Part shown: positions 8,694-20,320 of the stretch, piece after piece
How the letters are laid out: each line of letters starts with the position of its first letter
Numbering within the stretch: the stretch's first letter is position 1
Source of the DNA: Hortaea werneckii
Taxonomy: Eukaryota; Ascomycota; Dothideomycetes; Mycosphaerellales; Teratosphaeriaceae
Assembly: GCA_037044905.1 (NCBI GenBank)
Contig: JBAOKB010000011.1
Span: 17,811 to 81,810 of the forward strand
Direction of reading: 5' to 3'
DNA length: 64,000 nucleotides
Notes under the pieces: model-generated
The model's input: only the letters and a program-made list of their open reading frames with translations
What the model was told of the DNA's origin: nothing
Databases searched by the model: none
Program-made: the position numbers and the translations under genes

Positions 8694-10706
8694 TCAATCA
8701 TCCTTCCGACTCTTCGTGCCCTTCCCACCCATGCCTCTGCTGGACCTCTCTCTCGTCGTAGCGGTATTCTCAGAGAAGCCCGTGGAAGAAGAGGGAGTAG
8801 TGCTAGGTCCAACATGAATAACACTTCCCTTCCGCCCCCTGCTTGACCCATGAGCTTCATCATCTTCCTCCTCCTCATCCCCACCAATTTCAAACTCATC
8901 CGTCATCTCGATCAAGTCCTCCACACCCCTTCCCCTATCCCTCCTGGTCGCAACACCAATCCCACTGTTAGGCCCTCGCACAGAGGCAGACTTCTGCCGC
9001 CATTGTTGCTGCTGCTGCTCAGCAGATGAAGAACCTTCCATAGCCGTCTTAGCATTAGCCGCGACCTTCCGCATCCACCCTTCAATCGCGCCACCGACAT
9101 TCTCCAGATTCATAGGCTGACTCCGGCCCCCGGTAGTCGGTGTGCCGGCCCCGGAAGCAGAAGCTGTAGGAGGATCATCACTGTATCCCGGCAACTCTGG
9201 GGCCAAAAGACCTTGATGACTCCAGTAAGAAGGGGGCGCGACGTCGGGGAGATGTTTGGCGAAGACTTTGTTCAGACCATCCTGAGCGGGACCTGGGAAA
9301 CGAACGTTCCGGTTCATGGTTCCGACTCCGCCGGGACCGGCGAGGTAGGTTGGGAAATAGCCATTTGAGGCGTTACTGTGACGACGGCGGCCGGCGCCTG
9401 GGCGGTGGTGGGAAGAAGCAGTGTCTTGTTGGTAAGGAGAGCCGGGCATGAGATCGGATGTATTTGTATGTTCGCGGGTGAGGTCGAGGGAGTGAGAAGG
9501 TGTCGTGTTGAAATCGGAGTACAGCTGGCTCTTTCGCCGAGCGCGAGGAAAGTACCCAAGCGAACGACGGGACAGGCGTGCGATTTCGGTGGGCTTTTCT
9601 GCGCCTGGAAGTAATACCCAGGAATCATGGAACCAAGGAGGTTCGCTATCCAGACTTGATGCTGCTACGGAAGATGAGGGCCTCCGACCAGTAGTGTCCG
9701 TCGATGCTGAGTTAGTGCGATTGCGAGCATACGCATCGCCGTTGGTAAGGTTACTTTGCTGATGACATGGGACTTCCTCGGCCAGTCCAGCAGCCAAGGC
9801 ATCGCTATCAGAGCTGAGTAAGTCTATTGCTTCGGAGCTCTGAACAGGCCTCCCCTTCACGCCACAAGCATCGACGGGCAAAATCAAAGTCGGGCGACTC
9901 TGGATGGTGTCGTTAGGCCACATCCTGTTGGCTTTTCGTAATGTATTGGCACTGCAGTTGTACCTGATCGTGATACCGGGTAGAGTGTCGTCCTTCGTCA
10001 CATGATGCACGTATACGAGGGCATCTCGATCTTCATGGTCGCCCGGCGGAGCAGACGCCGCATGATCATCCGAGGTCCTTCGTTTGTGCCTGCCGAAAGT
10101 GTCTGCATAGCTCGTGAGATCTTGGCCTGTCAGCATGGCCTTTCTCTTCTGCGCTCTGAGTGCAGCTATCTGCTCCTCCCGCGTTCCTCCACCTATATCC
10201 TGCGAGGCGAGGCGCGAGCCAGGCGCTTGCGGACCCCATGCACTGCTTTGCGTGTTGGAGAATAGCTCGTTCCGGAAGCTGCTCAGCGGCTTCTTTGTCC
10301 GTCTCGGTTTATCTTTAGTATCGGCGGCTGCGTCTCCACTGAGCAGGTCGGACGCCATGTTCTGCAGGGTGCTCCAAGAGTTGCCCCATAGGCCGGCCAA
10401 GGGCGACTCGTTCCCCTGCCGTCGCTGTCTGCCGGCGGCATCGGCCCTACCCAGGCTTGAAGTGCCGCTTCTCCCATTCTGAGACCTTCCATGGCTCGAA
10501 GTCCTTGGGAGTCGCTCGTTCGGGATTGGGCTAACCGCTCGGCTGTCGAATGGTGAAGGAACTGGGGATGCTATCCGTGTGATCGGCGCAGTCGCCGGGT
10601 CATAGTCGACCTCGTCGCCTTCGTCGAGGCCGGAGATGAGGCGTTTGGTCCGTGGGCGCAGGGAAGAGGAGGGAGTTGAGCTGGTCCGCACATTGCTGGC
10701 GTTCAT
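8694..10706 (-). CDS. Intracellular LysM-domain protein, 670 aa
   Basis: Single-exon gene with ATG at 10706-10704. A single LysM-type domain is visible at residues about 231-278 (VYVHHVTKDDTLPGITIRYN followed by TLRKANRMWPNDTIQSR and a hydrophobic TLILPV end). There is no signal peptide and the rest is long, Ser/Pro/Arg-rich and mostly disordered. This fits the intracellular LysM class (LYSMD-like) rather than secreted chitin-binding effectors. Other features are a Trp-containing segment near residues 105-120 (LWGNSWSTLQNMASDLLSG), a helical basic stretch at 175-192, a polyglutamine run (SAEQQQQQWRQ) and an acidic patch (GGDEEEEDDE) near the C-terminus. In other fungi such proteins are poorly characterised. 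It is convergent with the amidohydrolase gene, with 191 bp between their stop codons. Confidence 0.85.
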   Translation of the reverse strand: MNASNVRTSSTPSSSLRPRTKRLISGLDEGDEVDYDPATAPITRIASPVPSPFDSRAVSPIPNERLPRTSSHGRSQNGRSGTSSLGRADAAGRQRRQGNESPLAGLWGNSWSTLQNMASDLLSGDAAADTKDKPRRTKKPLSSFRNELFSNTQSSAWGPQAPGSRLASQDIGGGTREEQIAALRAQKRKAMLTGQDLTSYADTFGRHKRRTSDDHAASAPPGDHEDRDALVYVHHVTKDDTLPGITIRYNCSANTLRKANRMWPNDTIQSRPTLILPVDACGVKGRPVQSSEAIDLLSSDSDALAAGLAEEVPCHQQSNLTNGDAYARNRTNSASTDTTGRRPSSSVAASSLDSEPPWFHDSWVLLPGAEKPTEIARLSRRSLGYFPRARRKSQLYSDFNTTPSHSLDLTREHTNTSDLMPGSPYQQDTASSHHRPGAGRRRHSNASNGYFPTYLAGPGGVGTMNRNVRFPGPAQDGLNKVFAKHLPDVAPPSYWSHQGLLAPELPGYSDDPPTASASGAGTPTTGGRSQPMNLENVGGAIEGWMRKVAANAKTAMEGSSSAEQQQQQWRQKSASVRGPNSGIGVATRRDRGRGVEDLIEMTDEFEIGGDEEEEDDEAHGSSRGRKGSVIHVGPSTTPSSSTGFSENTATTRERSSRGMGGKGTKSRKDD

Positions 10707-12706
10707 CGCCGGCCATGCAGATTACCAGAGTGGGATGGGGTCGAGACGGGAGGCATGTGGAGTTGTTATGGTGCTAAATGTTGATTGCTCACGTGATCCT
10801 CAAAGTCGCCCGTATACCTCCATCGTTACCGTCCGGACATTCATGCTCTTCTCAATCTGCAGAGTACGCATTATCGGCAAATGAAGTGGCCGTGTGTAAG
10901 GTCCCCAGTCGCAATGTTGTCCCGCGGCAGGGGCTTTCGTCATCGTCTCACCGGAACGTCGGCTGTCGGCTGCATCCGGCGCTACGACACGCGTGCTCCA
11001 CGAGCACTACACTGTGACAATTGCCTATCTTTATATCGTCTATATTATACGTGGCATACTATATCGCAGCTAGAAATTGAGAGAGAGGTCTCGCCTCATA
11101 TCTAGACGACAGGACCTCTACTAGAAAGATCTCTACTGTGGACTGTGTATCACTTGTAATCTGCGTCTGTTCCTTTTCCTTTTCTGTCCCCCCCAAACCC
11201 CTTTTTCATCCTTTCTTATTTTTTCTTCTTTTTTTTTTTCCTCTCTCCCTCCTCAGCGGCAAAATCTCCATCCGTGGAATTATTGGTTTCACCACAGAGA
11301 GGTACTGCTCATTTGAGCTTGAATGATCCAGGCCCCGGTGCATCCATCGCTGCCAAATATTCACATTATCATGCCCGGAGATCCCTTCCCGGACCAAATC
11401 GCCCCTGTGGTGCTGAAGAGTCCTCTGAAGAGTCCGACACTCCTACTTTGGCCAATAGTGCTAGCCCTTGTAGAATTGAGGGGCCCTTGTTATAATAACT
11501 ACTCCCGTAGTATCTGAACAACACGAAACCCGCCCGCAAGTACCCTTCTTCTTTCTCTGAATGAATCGATTGAGCGCAAGGTCATGCTGGAGGCCGATGA
11601 GCACTCTTCGGTGTATCGAAGAGCGCACTCAAGATGTACGCTTGCCTCGCCCAACCATCCAGAGCGATTACGCAGCGTGATGCGCAGTCAATGGACCGCA
11701 ATCGGCAATGGCTTGGCTAATGATGTTGGGATGGAGGGCCGTCAAACTCATACTCTCATGCTGAACATCCTATCTGCTGTTCCTTGGCTCCAGTACAGAG
11801 TCAACATACCGTCAAGATGTGCAGCAACGCTGAAGGGGGGCCTTTAAATTCCCCTTTCTTCCAACAGCTGGCATGGAGAGTAGAAGCGATCAACGGAGGC
11901 ATCGCCGCCCATCGGGAGGAAGGACTTTACAGACGGAATCTTCGAATTCTCGTCACATTGACGGCAAAACCTGAACCAATACCACGGCTGCATTTGCTCG
12001 CAGAAACACTATCCCGCACAAAAAATTCTCGCGGTCAATAATGACTCCCTTTCCTGCTCATTTGGGCTTTGCTTCCGGAGAGACCCGCATGAGAACAGAA
12101 AAGGAAGAGTGTTCCAGTGATAGCGCTCACCCCTCTCTTTGCACATGTCGCTGCGGCTACCGGCATTTTTGAAGATGCGCTCGCGAATTTTGTCAGGCAG
12201 GCTCGCAGACTAGCTGGTGAGCTGCTTGTGCTACCTGCGAAACCAAGAGGCGGGACGTGCACGTGTAGTCTAGGCCGTATATCGTCATCACGTGGCGAAG
12301 GCCTCTCAAAGCGTAAGTGCTTATCGTGCCTCCTTTCTCCCGTCAGGTAAGGCTGTTACGGCCCTCGCTTTCCCTCTTCAGTCTTCACAGGGCCAGCCCC
12401 GATTGCTCTAGGCTGTGCCAACTTGGTGCCTATCGCTAGGGGTCATGCCTTATACACGACCCTTCCCGCTCATCATTCACATTTGCATTCACTGCAGCTC
12501 GTGAAGGTTTGACTCACACGGCAGACGCTAGCGCGGACGATCCCGTTCAATCGAGAGAATATATTCGCTCTCTGACCTGCGACTTTTCGTAGATCTCTCT
12601 TCCTTTCTTCAGGCAGCAACTTTGTCAACACCCGACCCCTTGATTCAATCCCCCTATTCCTTGATCCTCTGTCTCGCTCCTCTCGGCCCTGACATCAGCA
12701 ACCAGT
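10707..12706. other. Two-kilobase intergenic region without a supported gene
   Basis: Small ORFs occur on both strands but none has a domain or a coherent splice model. A pyrimidine-dominated tract at about 11,165-11,256 ends in CCTCAG; such CT-rich stretches are common in fungal promoters and 5' UTRs and could also be a 3' splice site of an unannotated transcript. An unannotated non-coding RNA or a gene with many small exons cannot be excluded. The last 150 bp presumably holds the promoter of the downstream gene. Confidence 0.5.
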
Positions 12707-14229
12707 ATGGCGTAAGTATTCTCTTCTTGTCTGTCAGGTGTTCCAGCACCTTGGTAGGTCAGATGTGCTAACAACTTGGTAGGTATGTATTCGCACTCAA
12801 CAACGGCTACACTAGCCGCGAGCATGGCTACCAGACATACCACCTAGTGCCCAGCGAGGCTCCCATGCCGCCTCGCCCAGTGACTCCTCCCGCTCCATCC
12901 GAATGGATCCCCGGGGCGGTGCTGGAGCGCGATCCCGAACCTCCGGTGCGCCGCCCCTGGACGCCGGAGCCGGTCGTCGGGCCCAATAATGGGCGAATCA
13001 GACGGCAGACTCGCCCAGAGACGCCTGAACCCGACGCATCGATCGCAGGCCCGGTGCTGGAGCGCAGTCCCGAGACTCCGGAGATGCGCCCTGGCACCCC
13101 TGAGAGGTTGACCACCCCGCATGACTGGAAGACGCTCACGCAGCAGGCTTCGCCGGCCGAGTCCGGTAAACTAGACGAGGATACCGCTTTTCCGATCGAA
13201 TACCCAAAATACCATTTTGGGTTTATCGGCGAAGAACCGTCCAACAATCGCCCGAACAGTAACAACGGCAACGACAATTCTGCGACACTCCCGATCAGGC
13301 AAGCGCAATCCGTCACTGAGCATGGAAGACAATCTCTCACGTCGCTGCGCTTTAACCCAGAACACATTGCGGCGTTGCTTCGGTATGGCCAGATCGACGG
13401 CCTTGAATCTGCGACACGACTCATAAAACTTCGCGCCCAGGAAAATGAAAGACTGTCAACTAGTCATGGCGCCCAGATCGGTCGATTTCTGAAAGAGCTG
13501 AGGAGCGCTGCACTTCAACTCTGCGATAGCACTTCCTCCAGTCTTGATGTCGTTGATCGAGCCTCCCGGATTTTGCAGGGTGTCCAACCGCTGTTGCGCA
13601 TTTTGACTGCTTCTTTCACACCAATCAGACTCTTCGACTGCCACGGACAGAAGATCAGGAATCGTGCTCCAAATTCAGCAGAGGTCCAGATCTATGTCAA
13701 CCGCTATGCGGTGGGTGAAGACGCGCCCGATCTAGGCATACATGTCAACCAATACATCGAAGATCTGTGTGTCGTCATGGACATGATACCAGCGGCACAG
13801 CAAGTCGTGATTAGTCAGGCTCTTGCCCGTCCAAGGCGCCTTCCGTTCCAGATGCCATCGCGTATCGGACACGCTGCGCTTTCTTCAGACGATGCATATA
13901 CGGGGGTTGTATTGCCAACATTACCTGGTACCACTGAGTACCTTGTCGACGAGAATGGATCACGTTTATCATCAAGGGACGCCATCCGCAGGCACGGGGA
14001 GACTCACATGGCTGGGTTTCTGGATGCACATCGTCGCGGAATCTCTACTACACAGGGGTACGCCGAGATTGGGTTACAGTTCACAAGGTTGCGTAATCTG
14101 TACCACTTTACAGCATCTCCTCACCTCATCTTGGTGGCAGATTGGTACGACCAATTCTTGACCTCGTTTGATGAGCCTTCTCTGTGGAACATGTACCCTG
14201 ATGACACGCCGGCTACCAACTTCCTATGA
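12707..14229 (+). CDS. Proline-rich protein of unknown function with a five-nucleotide first coding exon
   Basis: I model two coding exons, 12707-12711 (ATGGC) and 12783-14229, giving 483 aa. The open frame in exon 2 has no in-frame ATG near its start (the codon at 12847 is GTG). A 71-bp intron with a GTAAGT donor, a GCTAAC branch point and a TAG acceptor joins ATG-GC to a frame that begins YVFALNNGYTSREHGYQTYH. Residues about 25-110 are Pro/Glu/Arg-rich and contain a degenerate duplication (about 46-65 and 91-110, both with LER.PE.P..RP.TPE). The rest (about 190-480) looks globular, with a helix-rich middle and a C-terminal segment with many aromatic residues. I recognise no family. It is the last host gene before the transposon block; base composition is host-like. 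Confidence 0.7.
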
Positions 14230-14820
14230 AGACAGACGGTCCAGACTTGCATCCACAAAGGGCTTTGAGAGATTGCTGGGTGACTCTTCTTTGTAGGACC
14301 CTTACGGTAATGATGGGCCGGCTGGAGGCTTTTCATCCAAGCACGCGGTCCAAACACGCATCCACGGTGGGCTTTGAGAGATTGATTGATGCTCTACCGT
14401 GCTGAGAGGCGACTTGCTGCAGAAGCGAGAACATGACTGCCGAAGGTTACCAGGGAGGACTGGGCTAGAGATTTTCCTTGGTGCTATGAGTTCGCGGGAG
14501 TACTGTAATTTTAGAGCGTCGTTTCTAATATTGACATACAGCTTAGTGATAGCAATGAGATAGAAATCATGCAGTCAAGCGTCCCACAATCTGATGACTG
14601 CTAACCTGGTACAGCCCGATGTAGGTAGCTTTGGAGGGTCAGTTAGGATGACAATGTGAAAGATGTCAGCAATGTAAGCTTTCGTTGTCAACTATGGATT
14701 GAAGAGCTTGGAGGAGCGTCCATGACAGAATTGAGTTGTCTTTGGCAACAAGTCAGGTTCCGTGTCGTCCAGCTTTTCTTGCCCGGGCGAGCTAGGCCAA
14801 TGTCACCCACTTGACTGTAA
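14230..14820. other. Non-coding host flank left of the transposon block
   Basis: Host-like composition with no supported gene. It contains an imperfect direct duplication with units near 14,238-14,276 and 14,347-14,384 (both with GGGCTTTGAGAGATTG), offset by 109 bp and starting just after the stop codon of the preceding gene. Confidence 0.5.
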
Positions 14821-14950
14821 GTTCAAGAATTCATGGGCCCAGCCGAGGTAACCCCGCTTACTAAATTTACTACTATTTAGCTTCCAAGCAGTAGGGCACT
14901 TTACTAAAAGCTTATACACACTTAATTTTTTTATAATATAGTCTATAGAG
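14821..14950 (+). repeat. Left terminal inverted repeat of the outer DNA transposon
   Basis: The first about 130 bp share GTTCA..AATTCATGGGCCCA at the tip and a second block (CACTTTA, then CTTAATTTTT near 14,930) with the inverse of about 43,183-43,312. Between these blocks the match is imperfect, as expected after heavy mutation. A TA dinucleotide flanks the left tip (14818-14819), but I could not match it on the right, so the exact tips are uncertain by a few bases. Confidence 0.55.
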
Positions 14951-15085
14951 AGCACTAAAAATAAAGCCTATAGGAGCTCCCGAAAAGGTATTATTATTAA
15001 AGCTCTATAGTAGCCTCTCTACTAAGGCCCTTGTTTATCTACCCCTTTACTCTTATTACTACTAGCTACTTCGATAGAGGGTTAC
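14821..15085 (-). mobile_element. Left part of a RIP-degraded Tc1/mariner-like DNA transposon
   Basis: This is the 3' portion (relative to its transposase) of the outermost element. It begins with a terminal inverted repeat containing AATTCATGGGCCCA (14828-14841), matched in inverse at 43292-43305, and then becomes AT-rich and stop-dense. The two parts (this and 42,079-43,312) total about 1.5 kb, a normal length for Tc1/mariner elements. They are separated by the nested Gypsy stack. No intact ORF remains. Confidence 0.65.
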
Positions 15086-15252
15086 TATTATAGGAAAGTA
15101 ACGTATATATAGAAGTATCTTGTAGGTATTTAATAAGTTTAATAAAGGAGATAGAAATAGATATACTAGTCTCCTAATAGAAAGTCTTAGTATACGCTAA
15201 GTATTCTAGGTATAGTAACGTCTATATTCTACTTTAAGCCTTACCTATTATA
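15086..15252 (-). repeat. 3' LTR of element B (167 bp)
   Basis: In plus-strand reading it starts TATTATAGG and ends CCTATTATA. It is the inverse of the LTRs at 15757-15923 and 22282-22448 and has the same length. A purine-rich tract, read on the minus strand, lies immediately inside (about 15,253-15,270), as expected for the polypurine tract of a minus-strand element. Confidence 0.85.
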
Positions 15253-15665
15253 ATACCCCTCTTCTCCTCTCGTGCTCTCTAGGGAAAAGAATTTAGAAGC
15301 CTATAGTTATTTATAGCTTTTCCTCTTTTATATTTATAAATAAATTAAAATTTTGTTATATATATATATTAGTAATTTTAGCTATCTAATATAGAGATCT
15401 TAGAACCTATACGTTCTTCCTTCTTTTATTTAAGTAATACTTATTTATTTACTATTGTTTTTACTTTATAGTAAGTAAAGATAATATTATAAATTACTAA
15501 TTTTAAGCAAAATATTTAGGTAACTAGCTATTTATAATTATTTTTACTTTATTTAGCTACTTTTACTTCTATAGGCTTTACTTTACCTCCTTATTATTAT
15601 ATACTACTATTATAATAACTATAATATAAAACTCTAAAGCCTTTCCTTTTTAAACTCTCTTCTTT

Positions 15666-15756
15666 ATAATAATAATAATAGTAATAGTAGTAGTAGTAGT
15701 AATAGTAATAGTAACAATAATAATAATAATAACAATAGTAGTAGTAGTAGTAGTAG
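15666..15756. repeat. TAA/TAG trinucleotide microsatellite, insertion site of element A
   Basis: A run of TAA and TAG units belonging to element B. It is cut by element A; the same tract continues at 22449-22463 on the other side of A, and the AGTAG target duplication lies within it. The equivalent tract in A is at 21768-21869, so the microsatellite is an original part of this Gypsy family. Confidence 0.85.
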
Positions 15757-15923
15757 TATAATAGGTAAGGCCTAAAGTAGAGTATAGATATTACTATACC
15801 TAGAATATTTAGCGCGTACTAAAACTTTCTACTAGGAGACTAGCGTATCTATTTCTATCTCCCTTATCGAACTTATTAGATACCTACGAGATATTTCTAT
15901 ATATACGTTGCTTTCCTATAATA
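15757..15923 (+). repeat. 5' LTR of element A (167 bp)
   Basis: Starts TATAATAGG and ends CCTATAATA, which are TG...CA ends after C-to-T/G-to-A mutation; the 3' partner still ends ACA. Preceded by the duplication AGTAG. Confidence 0.88.
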
Positions 15924-16979
15924 TTAAGCTTAATTACTATAAATCTAGATCTATTTAATAATAGGTTTATACTAGAATCTAGGTTATCCTCCTTAGAGAA
16001 TACTATATTACTATATAAGGCTATAGTAGCTAAACTATAAGGGTTTATTTAGTAGTTATATTATAGACAAGAGAGACTAGAAGCTAAATTAGTATATACT
16101 TAGACTACGTAAGAATTAATAGAGAATATATAATCGCGAGGGGGATCCTACTTTAAAGGTAAGGGAGCCTCTATTTAAGCTCTAATAGTTAGGATAGTAG
16201 ATATACTCTTTATAAGTTCTTAGTTTAAGTCTAATATAGAACTATTAGGACTAAGAGAATAGAAACTACTAAAATAGAATAGGAGAGCTAAAACCTTCTA
16301 TAATTATTTAATATATTTTAGAAGCTTATATAGAATAAGGTCTAGCCTAAAACCTATACTCTTAGTCGATTACTACTAGGATACCGTTTATAATACTCTT
16401 CTAATATAAGAACGAGCCTATATATAGTATTTCTAGAAGAAGGGATATATAATAAAAAGTAAAGACCCTAAAGCTTTCTTCGCATAACTCGAAAATGTTT
16501 TTATAGATAGTAATAAATAAATAAAGGTACTTAAATAGCTTATAAACCTTAGATATACTATAGGATAACTATAGTACGAGTACTAGCTAGAATTTAATAG
16601 GCTTCTACTTAGTACTAGTAGAGAGAGCTTCTTAGATACTATAAAGATTAGGTACTTACGTAATACCTTTTCGAACTCTATAAAGATATATATAGTATTT
16701 ATACTAAAAACTAATAACTATTATTATTTCTTAAAGGAAGTAAAGTATATTATAATAAATTTAGAGGCAACTAACTAGTTTAAGGTAGCCTATAAGAAAT
16801 AGGCTAAGAAATACTAGAATTCTATAATAAAAATAATAGTTACTACGCAAATCCTAGGTATACTTGCTATTACTTAGGTTAATATTAATAGGGATATAAT
16901 TATAGCCCTAACTTAACCTACTAAAGGGCGAAATAGAAATCGCGGAGTGTATAACAAAAGGAGTAAATAACGCGTAAAG

Positions 16980-17170
16980 TAGATTAATAATACTAAAAAA
17001 GAAAGGCGCTAAGAGAATAAGCTCTATTTCTACTATAGAAGGTCTAGCTATTATATTCGCGAATGTCTATATATTTTAGCGTTAAAGCCTACTACTATTA
17101 ATACGGTTATAGCTTAACCTATACTAGAGACTAATAAAGAAAGCTTAGAGGCTAAAGACTAGTTAGAAAA
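16980..17170 (+). pseudogene. Degraded gag zinc-knuckle region of element A
   Basis: A conceptual reading gives YFYYRRSSYYIREC, matching a retroviral C-x2-C-x4-H-x4-C knuckle in which TGT/CAT codons became TAT. Basic Arg/Asn-rich codons precede it, as in nucleocapsid segments. Stops interrupt the frame on both sides. Confidence 0.65.
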
Positions 17171-17779
17171 AGAATAACTCCTACTTATAGTTAGGAGTTA
17201 AGGGTAGAGAAGAGGCTAGTAAAGAAGTAGAGAGCGGTCTAAAAAGAAATAAATAGGAACCTAGTATATACTAATATACTTCTAAATATAAATATCCGAA
17301 CTTCTACTTTTATTAATAAAGGCTACTAATACTATACTATAATTAATAGAGACCTAGCTAAAGGACTCGGACTTAATATAATTAGTTAGAAAACCTATAA
17401 AATAAAAGGTACGTCGAAGGCTATATAAAAATTATATATCGAAGGAGTAGTCGCTTTTTATATAGAAATCTTAGGGTTTTAATAGGAAGTATACGTATAT
17501 ATTATATTAAACCTATTATTCTTAGTAATACTAGGGAACCTATAGAAAGTATATAATAAAGTTAGGACTACACCTAAAAAGTATTAGTTCTATTATAGTA
17601 GAGTAAATAAATAGGTCTAAAAAGGATATAACTACTATAAATATAAGGACTTTAGAAACTTTTCGATAGTTGCTATAATAGTATTAGAAGATATTTAGAA
17701 GGCTCTTAAGAAGAAGGAGTACCCTATAATAGAAGCCCTATAATAGAGCCTTCTACCTAAGGTATAAGACCTAGCTCTA

Positions 17780-20320
17780 CTATTTAATCGTTAAAAAACT
17801 AAAAAACTAGCTCCTTATAGAAAGGGGATTAATTATAAAATCGAAATCTAAAAGAATCTAGATAGATCTCTACCTTTTCTATTCTAGGGCCTATTATATA
17901 GTATATTTAAGAAGGAATTACTAGTACTTTATAAATTGCTAGATAAGCTTTTAGTAAATAGTTATATTTGGCTAGCGAAATTAGAAGCCGCGTTTCTAAT
18001 ACTTTTTGTTAGAAAACTAGAAGGTAGGTTAAGGTTCTATTATAATTTTTAAGTATTAAATACTATTATTAAACATAATAGGTACCCTCTACCTCTTATT
18101 TTAGAGACCTTACAAAATTTTATAGAGGCTAATTAGTTAATTAAGGTAGATATTATATTAGTCTTTTACTAGATCTAAATGTCCCTAGGATATAAGTATA
18201 AAATAGCCTTTTAGACCTAATTCGGATTTTTTAAATAATTAGTAATACTATTTAGTTTATTTAGGGCCCTAGCAACTTTTTAATAGTATATTAATACTCT
18301 ATTTTAGGACTAGCTAGATGTTTATGCCTTAGCCTATACTAATAATATAGTAATCTACTTCTATAGGATATAGAAGGATTATTTCTAGAAGGTATAAACT
18401 ATACTCTAAAAATTTTTTAATAGTAGCCTCTATTTAGACCCTATTAAGAGTAAATTCGTATATAAAGAGATTAAGTATTTTAGGTATATTATTTATACTA
18501 ATAGTAGTAGGGTAGGCCCTAATATAAAAAAGGTAGATATTATATAAAATTAGAAGGGACCTACTATTTAAAAAAAGGTTTACCGATTTTTTAGGTTCGC
18601 GAACTACTACTAGATATTTATACCTAACTACTTAAAGATAGTAGTATCTCTTATAGTATTAACTAGAAAAGGGACCCTATTTTTTTAGAAAAAAAACGAG
18701 AACTATATATTCTAGAAGTTAAAAACTAAATATTATAGCGCTTCGGTACTTTTTTATTAAGATCCGACTCTTCCGACCTTTTTAAAAATAGACTATAGTA
18801 GATTCGCTTTAGGTAGTACTCTTATCTAAAAAAAGGATAGAGTCTAATATCTAGTAGGCTTCTTTTTACAAAAATTAAATAAGGCTAAAATTAACTATAA
18901 TATCTATAATAAGGAGATGCTTATAATTATATAAAGTATTAAGTTTTAGGTACCTAAGCTAAAAGTATATAGCCCCTTTATTATTTAGATAGACTATAAG
19001 AACCTAGAGTACTTTATAATTAAGAGATACCTCTCTAAGAGATAGATTTAGTAGTATAAGACTTTATTAAACTACTAGTTCTTACTAGTATATCGCCTAG
19101 GGGCTAAAGTAATTGTTCTAAACGCTCTATTAAAAAGAGAGTAGGATACGCTAGAAGAGAGCGACAAGGCCTTATAATTCTAATGTTTTTTAGAACTAGA
19201 AAGTATAAAGAATTAGCTAGGGCTAGTAGAAGACAATATAAGCGACCCTAAACTACTAATTCTCGCTATAGAAATAAAGTTAATAGAAGAGTAGGATCCT
19301 AGAGTTTCTACTATAGAAAGTATTAGTTTTTTTTAGAATAAAAGTATAAATTAACTATAGAAGGAAACTAAAGAGAAAGACACTCTATATTAACTTATAT
19401 ACTAGGCTATAACTATAGGACTCTATACTTTATTATTAGAAATTAAAGTTAAAATTTAAATAGAAGACTATACGATTAACTAAAAGGGAAACTTATATTA
19501 TCGCGGAAAACTATAAGTACTAGAAGCCCTAGTATTAATAGAGTCTAAATATAAAAACCTAGATACTATTATACTATAAGCTAACACCCTAAGGACTCGT
19601 ATTATTTAGTCTATATATAATTTATTAGTCTATAACTATCTTAGATAGAATACTATAACTACTATAATAGGTCGAGACTTCTATTAGCCCCTATAGTCTT
19701 ACTAAGTCTACTAGTTCCTAAAGAATTATAATTACTATAGAAGAAATAAGATATAGAAAGAATATAAGTATAGGCTCCTAAAACTACTTCTAGTTCCTAA
19801 CCGTTTTTTTTAGGAAATCTCTATAAACTTTATAATAGACCTACTAAATTCTAAAAGTAATTGTTATCTATAGGTAATTAAAGACTATCTATCGAAGTAG
19901 GTAGTCCTCGAGCTAATATTTAGTATAAAAGCCGAGAAGTATACTATAAAATTTATAGACTACTAGATAAAATACTATAGACTCCTAAGGGCTATTATTA
20001 GTAATAGAGGGACGAACTAGACTAATACTTTCTAGAAGGAGCTCTATAAACTACTTAGTATAAACTAGAGACTAAGTTCTATATACTACCTATAAATAGA
20101 TAGAAGACCTAAAAGGTTAAACTAAGAGGTATAAGTCTACCTCTACTATTATATTAATTATAAGTAGAATAATTAGAAAAAGTAGCTTTTTACCGCTAAG
20201 TTAGTTTTAAATAGATAATATTATATAGGGATTAGTATAAGCCCTTTCTTTATTATTTATAAATATAAAGTACCCTTTACTATAGTATTATATTTAGAAC
20301 TAAGCGAAAATAGTAAGCTC
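17780..20320 (+). pseudogene. Degraded pol region (reverse transcriptase, RNase H, integrase) of element A
   Basis: Short windows read as recognisable Gypsy Pol: RYPLPLILE near 18,080, an AYTNNIVIY remnant of the YxDD box near 18,345, and integrase core remnants around 19,810-20,110 with IDGRPKRLN where the family has TDGQTERxN. Nearly every Trp codon has become TAG and many Gln codons TAG/TAA. This is enough to assign the element to Ty3/Gypsy but leaves no coding capacity. Confidence 0.7.

Noticed and set aside
11138..11326. Small hydrophobic ORF in the CT-rich tract
   Set aside because: Its Phe/Pro/Leu content comes from a pyrimidine-rich sequence; there is no evidence for translation.
15666..15756. 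Regular trinucleotide repeats resembling an array
   Set aside because: A simple microsatellite within a Gypsy element, not a CRISPR array: no spacers, and the organism is a fungus.
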